Shown here: positions 1 to 7,379 of the stretch, piece by piece
Layout of the letters: each line of letters begins with the position of its first letter
Position numbering within the stretch: position 1 is the first letter of the stretch
Assembly: GCF_001070855.1 (NCBI RefSeq)
Contig: NZ_JVLH01000014.1
Coordinates: 186,001-250,000, forward strand
Length of the DNA: 64,000 nucleotides
DNA from: Trueperella pyogenes
GTDB lineage: Bacteria; Actinomycetota; Actinomycetes; Actinomycetales; Actinomycetaceae
Direction: 5' to 3'
Notes under the pieces: model-generated
The model's database searches: none
Told to the model about the DNA's origin: nothing
Seen by the model: the letters and a program-made list of their open reading frames with translations, nothing else
Program-made: the position numbers and the translations under genes

Positions 1-705
1 TGTTGTCCGTCGCGACGCGGCTTTGGACGGAGCCGAGGTCGCTTGATTGACGGTTGTGAGGTCACTAGGCACATCAACTGGTGAAATACCCCCGAGCTTC
101 ATGCGGCTCATCGGGTGGAAATTTGAGGGCACCTTGAGTGTGCCAATAGCTGCGACGGGAGCATTCAGTGCATCACCGCTCCACTTAACAATGACCCAGT
201 GATTAAAACCATCGTCAATAGAACCCCCTGATGAAAGCTGGGTAACTGCGGCGTTCGGTGCGCTGAAAGTGATCGAACGCATGCCTTTGAAATCTGTATC
301 CGCGGGGAAAGAAAGATGGAGGTCCTCAGGGGCTACCGGGCGTGCGGCAAAGGTGAAATCGCCCTGTTTATTGATCGCTAGGTAGGGATTATTACCCACG
401 ATCGTTGCGTTAATCCTGCAGTATGACAGGTTTTTGTCGTTTGAGAAGGTTGTTTCCGCGCTGGCTTTCGACTGGGGTAGAGAACGGCATGCCTCTTCGG
501 TCATGGTTTGAGAAGAATCAATAATGTTGAGCTCATATTTGATGAATCCGATATCGCTGAAGATGACGCTCTCGCCAATGGAGACATAGGCGCTGTCAGC
601 GAGTGCAGGTGTCGCCATCAGCGTGGAGGCGCTACCAGCAACTAGGAACGTGCAGGCTGATATGCCCAGCAGGCGCACCACGCGTCGCATCAGAGTGGAT
701 CGCAT
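1..705 (-). CDS. LppM-like secreted membrane protein, paralog 1 (C-terminus beyond window)
   Basis: I translated the reverse complement; the frame is open from the ATG at 705 to the window edge, 235 codons. The start is set by GGAAGGA five bases upstream. The N-terminus is a signal peptide ending near PALA-DS (about residue 37). The following domain shares landmarks with the next two genes: TMTEEACRSLP, a second Cys in LSYCRI, NNPYLAIN, and FTFAARPVAPEDL. A Cys pair is therefore conserved. The transmembrane helix and tail expected from the paralogs would lie outside the window. Function unknown. It is the last visible gene of the seven-gene tandem family, 107 bases after paralog 2, so it may be co-transcribed with it or have its own promoter. 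Confidence 0.8.
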   Translation of the reverse strand, partial: MRSTLMRRVVRLLGISACTFLVAGSASTLMATPALADSAYVSIGESVIFSDIGFIKYELNIIDSSQTMTEEACRSLPQSKASAETTFSNDKNLSYCRINATIVGNNPYLAINKQGDFTFAARPVAPEDLHLSFPADTDFKGMRSITFSAPNAAVTQLSSGGSIDDGFNHWVIVKWSGDALNAPVAAIGTLKVPSNFHPMSRMKLGGISPVDVPSDLTTVNQATSAPSKAASRRTT

Positions 706-812
706 ATGAGTCCTTCCATGATCATTGCCGAGGCTGTGGCCAGTCTAGTGGGAGTACGCCTCCTGTGTGGGGTGAGGTAGGTGAGCACTCCCGCTGTGCC
801 AGCAGAAAACGC

Positions 813-1841
813 TCAGTTCTTTGGTGGCTCAAACGGGTTGTGCCAGCCGCTTGAAGAAGGAGAAGGCGGTTGAGCGCCGGCGGAGGACGAACCCTGGTAG
901 GGCGAAGCGGGTGCTGATCCTGCCTGTGGGCCCATGCCGGTCGGCGTATAGGTGCCTCCGGGCGTCGTTGAGCCATATGGTTGGGGGATTGATACTCCAG
1001 CTTGGTATGAGCTGAAACCGCTTTGGTAGTAGACGGTCTTCTTTTTATTCCTGCGTGAAATCAAAACTGCAGAAATAAGCACGAGAACGACGGTGATGAA
1101 TAAACAGGAGAAGAGAACCAAACGCATGCCAGGAGTTCCAAAGAACATGCGCCCTAGCCCGCCGGTTCCTGTATCGCTGGACGGGGTCGTCACATTGGGG
1201 GCCTGAAGATCAGTGGGTACTTCAACAGCGCTAATGCCGTTAAAAACCTCGCGTTCTTGAGCGTGAAAACGGTCGTCGATTTCCACCGTTCCTTCGGCAG
1301 CGACCACTTCTTCAGAAACCTCATCCCAGTGAACGGTGTCGCCAGAATCATCGCGACGCACCGAGGCGCCTTCGCTCACACGCGATGTATTCAGGTTCCT
1401 CCCCATCAATGAAAAGTGATGCGAAGAAACAACGGTATTGCTGGGAAGGCCGAGGTTGAGGTCTTCAATTTTCACTGGTTTCGCAGCGAAAGTGAGGTGT
1501 CCACTTGAATCAACCGCCACATAGGGATTCTTGTGTCGGTTGAAATCGGTTTCGATGCGGCAATAGTTGTAAGAAGAATTGGCTTCGAATTCGACGACCG
1601 ACCACTGTTGAGCCAAGGGGACTGCCTCGCAGGCAGCTTCGGTCATGGTTTGAGTGCGGTCAAAGATCGATAGCTCGTATTGGCTACGTCCACTACCGCG
1701 TACGTAAACGCTTTCGCTAATCGAGACCTCTTGCTCTGCAGCATGAGTAGGGGCGGGCAAACCAATCGAGACAAGGAATCCACACGCAAAAGCGCAGGCA
1801 AGGAAAGAGCGCGTTGTCGGCCTCGGGAAAGAAAAAGGCAT
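813..1841 (-). CDS. LppM-like secreted membrane protein, paralog 2
   Basis: 342 residues. Signal peptide to about residue 35 (THA-AEQ), extracellular domain to about 210, one transmembrane helix at about 239-262, basic stop-transfer SRRNKKK, then an 80-residue cytoplasmic tail rich in Pro, Gly, Ser and Gln. Shared family landmarks are TEAACEAVP and YNYCRIETDF (Cys pair at 71 and 94), NPYVAVD, LTFAAKPV, and a GDTVHWDEV segment like the GxxVxW strand of LppM/DUF3153 domains. RBS AGGAG precedes the ATG at 1841. It starts nine bases after the stop of paralog 3, so the two are one operon. No sortase LPxTG motif. Function unknown; the LppM relation is a fold-level inference. Confidence 0.85.
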   Translation of the reverse strand: MPFSFPRPTTRSFLACAFACGFLVSIGLPAPTHAAEQEVSISESVYVRGSGRSQYELSIFDRTQTMTEAACEAVPLAQQWSVVEFEANSSYNYCRIETDFNRHKNPYVAVDSSGHLTFAAKPVKIEDLNLGLPSNTVVSSHHFSLMGRNLNTSRVSEGASVRRDDSGDTVHWDEVSEEVVAAEGTVEIDDRFHAQEREVFNGISAVEVPTDLQAPNVTTPSSDTGTGGLGRMFFGTPGMRLVLFSCLFITVVLVLISAVLISRRNKKKTVYYQSGFSSYQAGVSIPQPYGSTTPGGTYTPTGMGPQAGSAPASPYQGSSSAGAQPPSPSSSGWHNPFEPPKN

Positions 1842-1850
1842 CAGATACTC

Positions 1851-3080
1851 CTAGAGGGAATTTCGCCAGTCGGTCGAGTACGGATCTGGTGCTGAATCGG
1901 CGGCTTCCGCCGGACTTGCCGCTGGAGGCAGGGAAGAAGCGGGATCAGGGGACGGCGCATAGGGGTTGTACGGCTCCGAGGAGGTAGCAGGCGGGGGCGA
2001 AGTCGGAGTTTGCGAGGCCGAGGCCGGCTGTGGCTCGCTGGGCGCGAGGTGGGGATCAGTGGGCACAGTGCTCTTCGGCGTGCTGGTTGAGGGGGCCTGC
2101 GATCCTGTTGAGAACGTGCTGGCAGAGGGGTCCTTTCCGCGAACGCTGAAGGGGCTTGGTGCCTGTGAAGGAGCCCCCGACGTGCTGTGGGATGGAAGCG
2201 GTGTAGGAACGCGTACTGGGAATCCGCCGCTCTGGTATTTGTTCTTGCGACGCCGGCGGGCGGAATACCTCGTTATAAACGTCGCACCGCCAAATATGAC
2301 AATCGCTGGGAGCAAGCGAATGATGAATTGTATGAGGCCGGACATCATTCCCGAGGAGCCTGAGCTTGAACGCGCTGACGTCGAAGAAGGGGATGGGCTG
2401 TTAGAGCTGCTTGAGTTTGCTTTGACAGTAGAGGAAGCGTCTTGAAAATCGCCGGGCATATCAACGGCTTCGATACCTTGATAGGTCTTGCGTTCTTGAG
2501 TGTGGAAATCGTTGTCGACGTCGATAGTCCCCTCAGCGGCGACGACATTCTTTCCGATATTTTTCCATGAGACGTTATCACCTGTGCTGTCCTGGCGGGT
2601 TTCTGCTCCCGCGTTGACCTGCGTTGCGTGGAACCCTCTTCCGGTGAGGCTCACGGACTGGTAGGTGAGAGTCGTGTCTTCAGGAAGCTCAAGACCAAGG
2701 TCTTCAAGTGCGATGGGGCGAGCGGCAAAAGTTACGCTTCGATTCTGATCGACAGCTACATAGGGGTTCACATGGCGATTGAAGTCAGTTTCGATGGTGC
2801 ATCGAGTTGAGGTTGGTGAGGCACTGAAGGTGACGCGAGACCACTCCAATGCCACTGGAAGAGACTCGCAGGCTTCCTTACTGATGAAGTTGGACTGCTC
2901 GATGAGTGAAAACTGGTGAGTGACACGTCCGTCAACTCGGATCCAGAAAGTCTGAGAAATACCGAAACGATGGCCTGCTGCTTGAGCTGATGGAGCATTG
3001 ATTACTGGCGCGACCATCGCCAAAGCGCACATGCCGGCAAGAGAGAAGGTCGCAACTCGCTTTGTCAAAGAGAAAGACAT
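1851..3080 (-). CDS. LppM-like secreted membrane protein, paralog 3
   Basis: 409 residues, the longest of the visible family. Signal peptide to about 34 (SAQA-AG), family domain to about 210 with ISKEACESLP and TRCTIETDFN (Cys pair), NPYVAVD, VTFAARPIALEDL and GDNVSWKNI. A Ser-rich stalk follows (about 215-245), then a transmembrane helix (about 250-270), a basic RRRRKNK stop, and a tail of about 130 residues composed mostly of Pro, Ser, Ala and Thr. RBS AGGAG lies six bases before the ATG at 3080. Closest relatives in the window are paralogs 1 and 2 (same NPYVAVD and AARP blocks), so these three form one subgroup. Function unknown. Confidence 0.85.
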   Translation of the reverse strand: MSFSLTKRVATFSLAGMCALAMVAPVINAPSAQAAGHRFGISQTFWIRVDGRVTHQFSLIEQSNFISKEACESLPVALEWSRVTFSASPTSTRCTIETDFNRHVNPYVAVDQNRSVTFAARPIALEDLGLELPEDTTLTYQSVSLTGRGFHATQVNAGAETRQDSTGDNVSWKNIGKNVVAAEGTIDVDNDFHTQERKTYQGIEAVDMPGDFQDASSTVKANSSSSNSPSPSSTSARSSSGSSGMMSGLIQFIIRLLPAIVIFGGATFITRYSARRRRKNKYQSGGFPVRVPTPLPSHSTSGAPSQAPSPFSVRGKDPSASTFSTGSQAPSTSTPKSTVPTDPHLAPSEPQPASASQTPTSPPPATSSEPYNPYAPSPDPASSLPPAASPAEAADSAPDPYSTDWRNSL

Positions 3081-3110
3081 GTCATGCTCCTGTGAGGGGT
3101 TAACTGTCGT

Positions 3111-3142
3111 CGGGGCGACCGCGGCTGCGCGCGGTCGCCCCG
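3111..3142 (-). terminator. GC-rich hairpin downstream of paralog 4
   Basis: Perfect 13-base inverted repeat, arms 3111-3123 and 3130-3142, six-base loop. It lies between paralog 4 (stop at 3174) and paralog 3 (start at 3080). No clear T-run follows on the minus strand, so it may attenuate rather than end transcription. Confidence 0.6.
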
Positions 3143-3173
3143 AAAAGTATTCAGAACTGAGAGCGAGCGCTGC

Positions 3174-4178
3174 TCAGGCCTGTGGGTATTGTCCCGGCTG
3201 CTGGCCTTGCTCAGGGTATTGACCGGGCTGGGGCTGTCCTGTGGGTGCCGGGTACTGGCCGGCTTGAGGCTGCTGGGGTGCCTGCGGGTACTGGCCGGGC
3301 TGGGGCTGTCCTGTGGGTGCCGGGTACTGGCCGGGCTGGGGTGCCTGCGGGTACTGTCCGGGTGCGGGGTACTGGCCGCCCATGGGCTGGACGGGGTATT
3401 GGCCGTTTTGAGGCTGGGCCTTCTTGCGGTTGCTCATGACAACGAATGCGCCAATACCACCGATGACGATGACTGCCAGGACCAGCAGGAGGATCCACTT
3501 CGAACCGGAAGAAGAGGAAGACGAGGTGGACTCAGGTGTAGAGGATGCTTCGCTGGTGGAGTCGGAATCAGCTGAAGCGCTGCTCGTCGAGCCACTCTTC
3601 GCTGTCGAACTGCTCTTCGCGGTTGAGCTCGCTGTGGAAGAAGCAGCTGCCTTGCCGTTCGTGCTGCCTTCGACCTTGAGCGAAGTCGTCACGTCGGTCC
3701 AGGTAACCGTACCTGCAGCTTTATCGATGGTGCCACCATTGTCAGCAGAGGTTGGAACCAAGCCTCCAGCGAACTTGGCGGTTACTTTTTGGATCTTATC
3801 GATCGGCATGGTCCCTGATAGTGTCTTGAGCGCATCGCCACTTTGGGACTTGAAAGTAAATGTGCTCCCCGAAGTTGTGAGAAGTTGTTTAACGTTGCTA
3901 CCCGAAATCTTCTGGGTCACGTCGCAGATCGTCGATGAACCTTCAGTGCGGAAGGTAGGAGTTGCAGTGCCTCGTCGAGCCTTATCGCAATTCTCCTTGG
4001 TGATGATTTCTCCGTTGACATCGATAGTGCTTATTGTGTAGCTGGCTTCCGTCGGAGAAGAGAAATTGTAGACCTCTTCCACGGCGATCTCTGGGTCGGC
4101 GAAAGCAGGGCCTGCTGCCAACGCAAAAGAGCTTGCAATGGCAAGGATGCCGATAGCTCCAATTGAGCGTCGTTTCAT
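3174..4178 (-). CDS. LppM-like secreted membrane protein, paralog 4, with GQYP-repeat tail
   Basis: 334 residues from the ATG at 4178, chosen for AAAGGA upstream and because MKRRSIG begins the signal peptide (cleavage near AFA-DPE, 27/28). Extracellular domain about 30-172 with Cys64 and Cys85, and the stretch VTAKFAGGLVPTSADNGG followed by GTVTW, which resembles the second half of LppM/DUF3153 domains. Then a stalk of almost only Ser, Ala and Thr (175-226), a transmembrane helix (228-248), RKK, and an 80-residue tail with eight GQYP units. The stalk, helix and tail DNA is nearly identical to paralog 5, suggesting recent duplication or gene conversion. A hairpin follows. Function unknown. Confidence 0.87.
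   Translation of the reverse strand: MKRRSIGAIGILAIASSFALAAGPAFADPEIAVEEVYNFSSPTEASYTISTIDVNGEIITKENCDKARRGTATPTFRTEGSSTICDVTQKISGSNVKQLLTTSGSTFTFKSQSGDALKTLSGTMPIDKIQKVTAKFAGGLVPTSADNGGTIDKAAGTVTWTDVTTSLKVEGSTNGKAAASSTASSTAKSSSTAKSGSTSSASADSDSTSEASSTPESTSSSSSSGSKWILLLVLAVIVIGGIGAFVVMSNRKKAQPQNGQYPVQPMGGQYPAPGQYPQAPQPGQYPAPTGQPQPGQYPQAPQQPQAGQYPAPTGQPQPGQYPEQGQQPGQYPQA
3223..3334. repeat. 72-base-period in-frame tandem repeat in paralog 4 tail
   Basis: A 40-base segment at 3223-3262 recurs identically at 3295-3334. The period is 72 bases, that is 24 codons, so gain or loss of a unit keeps the frame. It encodes the GQYPAPTGQPQPGQYPQAP-type repeat of the cytoplasmic tail. The first copy also matches the 3' end of paralog 5 (around 4391-4435), which has only one copy. 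Confidence 0.85.
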
Positions 4179-4212
4179 GGGAGTTCCTTTGTTTAGAGGG
4201 TATGTATTCAAC

Positions 4213-4245
4213 AGAATAAATGCATTTGTGAATACAGACGAATTG
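4213..4245 (-). promoter_or_regulatory. Putative promoter of paralog 4
   Basis: On the minus strand CAATTCGTC (4245-4237) lies 18 bases upstream of TATTCT (4218-4213), which fits TAnnnT. TATTCT is 34 bases before the ATG at 4178. The same two blocks with almost the same spacing precede paralog 5, and TATTCTGT also precedes paralog 6. Confidence 0.5.
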
Positions 4246-4297
4246 GATGACGTTTAAATTCTGAAAATGCCGTGGTTTGAAGAAAGCTGCGAATGTG

Positions 4298-4332
4298 AAT
4301 GGGTGGTGTGCAAGCTCTACACACCACCCATT
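4298..4332 (-). terminator. Hairpin terminator after paralog 5
   Basis: Perfect 13-base stem, arms 4298-4310 and 4320-4332, nine-base loop. It sits just beyond the stop of paralog 5 (4355) on the minus strand. T-run weak. Confidence 0.65.
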
Positions 4333-4354
4333 TCAATTATTGGTCTGAAACCGC

Positions 4355-5242
4355 TCAGGCTTGTGGGTATTGTCCCGGCTGCTGGCCTTGCTCAGGGTAT
4401 TGACCGGGCTGGGGCTGTCCTGCGGGTGCCGGGTACTGGCCGCCCATGGGCTGGCCGGGGAACTGGCCCTGTGGGTATTGGCCGCCTTGGGTCTGGGCCT
4501 TCTTGCGGTTGCTCATGACAACGAATGCGCCGATGCCACCGATGACGATGACTGCCAGGACCAGCAAGAGGATCCACTTCGAACCAGAAGAGGAGGAAGA
4601 CGAGGTGGAATCAGGCGTTGAGGATGCTGCGCTGGTGGAGTCGGAGTCAGCTGAGGCAGTGCTTGTTGAACCGCTCTTCGCTGTGGAAGAAGCAGCTGCC
4701 TTACCGTCCGTACTGCCCTTTACTTTGACATTACTCTTGACATTGGACCAAGTGACTGTGCCCGTCGACTTATCGATCGTGCCGCCATTATCGGCAGAAC
4801 TGGGAACCAAGCCGCCAGCGAACTTCGCAGTCACCTTCCTAATGCTGTCAATGTTGTTGGGGAACTCTTTAGACATGACCTTCAACACGCCATCAGACTC
4901 GGAAGTGAAGGTGAAGTTGTTTCCAGAGACCTCCAAGAGCTCATCGATATCAGTTTCGTTGACCTCGGGGATTACATCACAGACGTTAACTGAGCCTTCT
5001 GTGTGGAACTTGGTGCTGAGCTCTGGGTTCTTGCTTGAAATGTAGCTGCATGTATACTCTGTCATCAAAGTCTTCGTGCTGTCCCTGAAATGCTGGGTAT
5101 AGCTCAAGTGAGTTGCAGAGGTGAAATCGTAGGTCTCTTCCACGCTAAAACGCGGCTCGTCAGCGAAAGCTGGTCCTGTCGCCAACACGAGGGTGGCTGT
5201 GAGCGCCAGGGTACCTGCTGCCCCGATCGTGCGTCGCTTCAT
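4355..5242 (-). CDS. LppM-like secreted membrane protein, paralog 5
   Basis: 295 residues. Signal peptide MKRRTIG to about AFA-DEP (27), extracellular domain with a Cys pair (MTEYTCSYI and SVNVCDVIP), then VTAKFAGGLVPSSADNGG, shared with paralog 4. A Ser/Ala/Thr stalk, a transmembrane helix (KWILLLVLAVIVIGG) and a shorter tail with four GQYP units follow. The final residues QQPGQYPQA are identical to those of paralogs 4 and 6. RBS AAAGGA precedes the ATG. The N-terminal extracellular half differs far more from paralog 4 than the stalk-helix-tail half, a mosaic pattern expected from gene conversion or diversifying selection outside the cell. Function unknown. Confidence 0.87.
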   Translation of the reverse strand: MKRRTIGAAGTLALTATLVLATGPAFADEPRFSVEETYDFTSATHLSYTQHFRDSTKTLMTEYTCSYISSKNPELSTKFHTEGSVNVCDVIPEVNETDIDELLEVSGNNFTFTSESDGVLKVMSKEFPNNIDSIRKVTAKFAGGLVPSSADNGGTIDKSTGTVTWSNVKSNVKVKGSTDGKAAASSTAKSGSTSTASADSDSTSAASSTPDSTSSSSSSGSKWILLLVLAVIVIGGIGAFVVMSNRKKAQTQGGQYPQGQFPGQPMGGQYPAPAGQPQPGQYPEQGQQPGQYPQA

Positions 5243-5276
5243 GAGAGTTCCTTTGTCTAGAGGGAAGCTTGCTCAC

Positions 5277-5310
5277 AGAATAAGCAGTAATTAAGGGCTG
5301 TGACGAATTG
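5277..5310 (-). promoter_or_regulatory. Putative promoter of paralog 5
   Basis: CAATTCGTC (5310-5302) and TATTCT (5282-5277) on the minus strand, 19 bases apart. TATTCT is 34 bases before the ATG, the same distance as in paralog 4. Confidence 0.5.
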
Positions 5311-5362
5311 AGTATCGTTTGAATAACGAAAGGCTTTAAAGAAGCTGAATTGAGTGCAAAAG

Positions 5363-5401
5363 TGTGGTGGGTGGCGCGTATATAACGCGCCACCCACCAC
5401 A
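5363..5401 (-). terminator. Intrinsic terminator after paralog 6
   Basis: Perfect 17-base stem (arms 5363-5379 and 5385-5401) with a five-base loop, followed on the minus strand by CTTTTG. Strong rho-independent terminator for the gene ending at 5419. Confidence 0.85.
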
Positions 5402-5418
5402 TGTATCACGAGTATTGC

Positions 5419-6321
5419 TCAGGCTTGGGGGTACTGACCTGGCTGCTCTCCTTGCTCAGGAACTTGGCCCTGCTCAGGTTGCTGCGGAGCCTGCGGATAT
5501 TGATCCGGCGAGGGGGAGACACCTGCCTGGGGCTGTTCGCTCGGCGCTGGGTACTGAGCGGGCTGGGGCTGTCCAGCCGTGGCCGGGTACTGCTCGGGGT
5601 ATTGCCCGGGTACGGGTGGCTGGCCCTGTTGTGGGAAGTCGCCTCCGAGAGGCGGGACGGGGAATTGGCCGGTTTGCGGCTGGGCTTTCTTCTTGCGGTT
5701 GCTCATGACAATGAACGCACCAATGCCGCCAATAACAACAACTCCAAGGATCAGCAGAAGGATCCACTTTGTCGAGGATGATGAAGATGAATAGATCTTG
5801 CCTTCGGTATGTACATCCGTTGACGCATTGATCCAGGTAACCGAATCGCCGGTTGGGGCAATCTGTGTGTCGCCACCGTCTGGAACAACTGCAGACTCGA
5901 TCCTGTATCCCTTGGGGAAGGTCGCGATCACCTTCATGTTTTCAATGCCCATGCGGGAACCGATACTGCTTAAAACAGTGCGACTCTGTGATTCGAAAGT
6001 GAAAGTATCGTCGCTGACCTTCAGGATTTTTGCGACTTCGTCAGAAGGAGCGTCTTGGAAAATTGCGCAGGTAGTGCTGGAATTCACCTGCTTAAAAACT
6101 GTATTTGCACCAGCGGATCGCGCCTTCTCGCACGACTCCTTCGTGACCACGGTGCCCGAAGAATCGCTCATCCTTAAGGTGTAGGTCATCTTTGTTGCGG
6201 AAGAGAAGTTGTACTCCTCTTCAAGGCTGATGGTGGAATCAGCACTGGCGGTACCTGCAGACAAAGCCAATGCCCCGGTGAGTGCAATTGCTCCAAGAGA
6301 TCCAAAAATACGGCGCTTCAT
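5419..6321 (-). CDS. LppM-like secreted membrane protein, paralog 6
   Basis: 300 residues. Signal peptide MKRRIFG to about ASA-DST. The extracellular domain carries the family Cys pair (TKESCEKAR, STTCAIFQ) and VIATFPKGYRIESAVVP followed by GDSVTWINA, the clearest LppM/DUF3153-like signature of the set. The Ser stalk is very short (SSSSSS before the helix), unlike paralogs 4 and 5. Transmembrane helix WILLLILGVVVIGGIGAF, then RKKK and a tail of about 90 residues with five QYP units, ending GQYPQA. RBS GAGGGGG. Followed by a strong terminator, so it is probably its own transcription unit or the end of one. Function unknown. Confidence 0.87.
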   Translation of the reverse strand: MKRRIFGSLGAIALTGALALSAGTASADSTISLEEEYNFSSATKMTYTLRMSDSSGTVVTKESCEKARSAGANTVFKQVNSSTTCAIFQDAPSDEVAKILKVSDDTFTFESQSRTVLSSIGSRMGIENMKVIATFPKGYRIESAVVPDGGDTQIAPTGDSVTWINASTDVHTEGKIYSSSSSSTKWILLLILGVVVIGGIGAFIVMSNRKKKAQPQTGQFPVPPLGGDFPQQGQPPVPGQYPEQYPATAGQPQPAQYPAPSEQPQAGVSPSPDQYPQAPQQPEQGQVPEQGEQPGQYPQA

Positions 6322-6434
6322 AAATCGCCCCCTCTGTGTGTGATGTTTAAAGCGAAGACAGAATACAGAACCAGCGTCAGGTGATCCAGTTTTGTATCAA
6401 CGTGAGAGTTCTTGAAGTGGGTAAAAGGCCCTAG

Positions 6435-7151
6435 TTAGCGCTGTTGGTGCTGGGCAGGGCGACAATCCTTCCCCTTACGCAGCCTTACGGTCCAAGCGGT
6501 GATGGCTGCAAGGAAGGAGACTCCAATAGCGATGTACTTTGCTGGTACCCCTTGACTTCCGTCTTGGGAAGAAGGCTGATCATCATTGGTCGATGCAGAA
6601 GGAGCCGCTTGTTGGGTAGCGTCGACCTCTCCAGTCGCGCTAACTATAGAAGGCGCATTGGTCCAATGCACTGCACGCTTGGCTGGGTCAACTTCTCCTG
6701 AACTATCGGCGGATGTTGGTACGTATCCCTCGGGGAATTGGGCGTTGATGTTGACTGTTGGGCTATCGCCGCTTGTATTAGCCCCGTCGGCGATTCCCGC
6801 CAAGATTATTGACGTTTGGGATGTGAAAGAAAAACCTGCCTCGCTGGTGGTCAGGAATTGTGAAAGCGATGATCCCTCATAATCAGCTGAAATCCTGCAT
6901 GTATGAGCTGATCCATTGGACTCAAAAATGGGGGTTTCTCCACCGAGTTGGAGCTTGCTGCACATGTCTTCCGTGAGGATTGCCCCTGACGCGTCAGTGA
7001 TAGATGCTGTATAGCTCATGTGTGAAGGCGTGGTGAAGTCATAGCCTTCGTCGACGCTGAGGGTAGGGGCTGCGTAACTTGAACTGCCAATGAAGAGCGC
7101 TGAAAGAGACAGACTGCATACCCATAACATCTTCGGAAGGTTTCGCCTCAT
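6435..7151 (-). CDS. LppM-like secreted membrane protein, paralog 7, tail-less
   Basis: 238 residues from the ATG at 7151 (MRRNLPKM); an upstream extension would not begin with a signal peptide, so I reject it. An in-frame ATG at 7166 is an alternative. Signal peptide to about SSYA-AP, family domain with Cys pair (LTEDMCSKLQ and AHTCRISAD), VNINAQFPEGYVPTSADSSG, AVHWTNAP. A short Ser/Gln stalk and one transmembrane helix (IAIGVSFLAAITAWTV) follow, ending in RLRKGKDCRPAQHQQR. It is the only complete paralog without a Pro-rich tail. It is first in the direction of transcription; 228 bases without a gene separate it from divergent lysP. Function unknown. Confidence 0.83.
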   Translation of the reverse strand: MRRNLPKMLWVCSLSLSALFIGSSSYAAPTLSVDEGYDFTTPSHMSYTASITDASGAILTEDMCSKLQLGGETPIFESNGSAHTCRISADYEGSSLSQFLTTSEAGFSFTSQTSIILAGIADGANTSGDSPTVNINAQFPEGYVPTSADSSGEVDPAKRAVHWTNAPSIVSATGEVDATQQAAPSASTNDDQPSSQDGSQGVPAKYIAIGVSFLAAITAWTVRLRKGKDCRPAQHQQR

Positions 7152-7379
7152 AATTATTCCAATCATGCAGTTGTAGGATTGATCTGTTTTTCTCAAGGAT
7201 ACTGTGCTTCTTCGGGTTGCTGGTTGAATATGTTGGCGAAGTAACACGGATATAAATTCCCTCACAAGCATGTCCAAAAGGTAAACAGTTTGGAAAAAGT
7301 GGGTCATTAGATGGCACACTAGTGGAACCAGAGTCGGCGGCGTCCGGCCGCAGACTGATAAACCAAAGGAGAGTGCGGC

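Noticed and set aside
3424-4041. Plus-strand frame of 205 codons opposite paralog 4
   Set aside because: Complement of the Ser/Ala/Thr stalk and membrane helix; no binding site.
813-6321. Sortase-anchored surface proteins
   Set aside because: The Pro-rich C-termini follow the membrane helix and lack LPxTG, so these proteins have cytoplasmic tails rather than cell-wall anchors.
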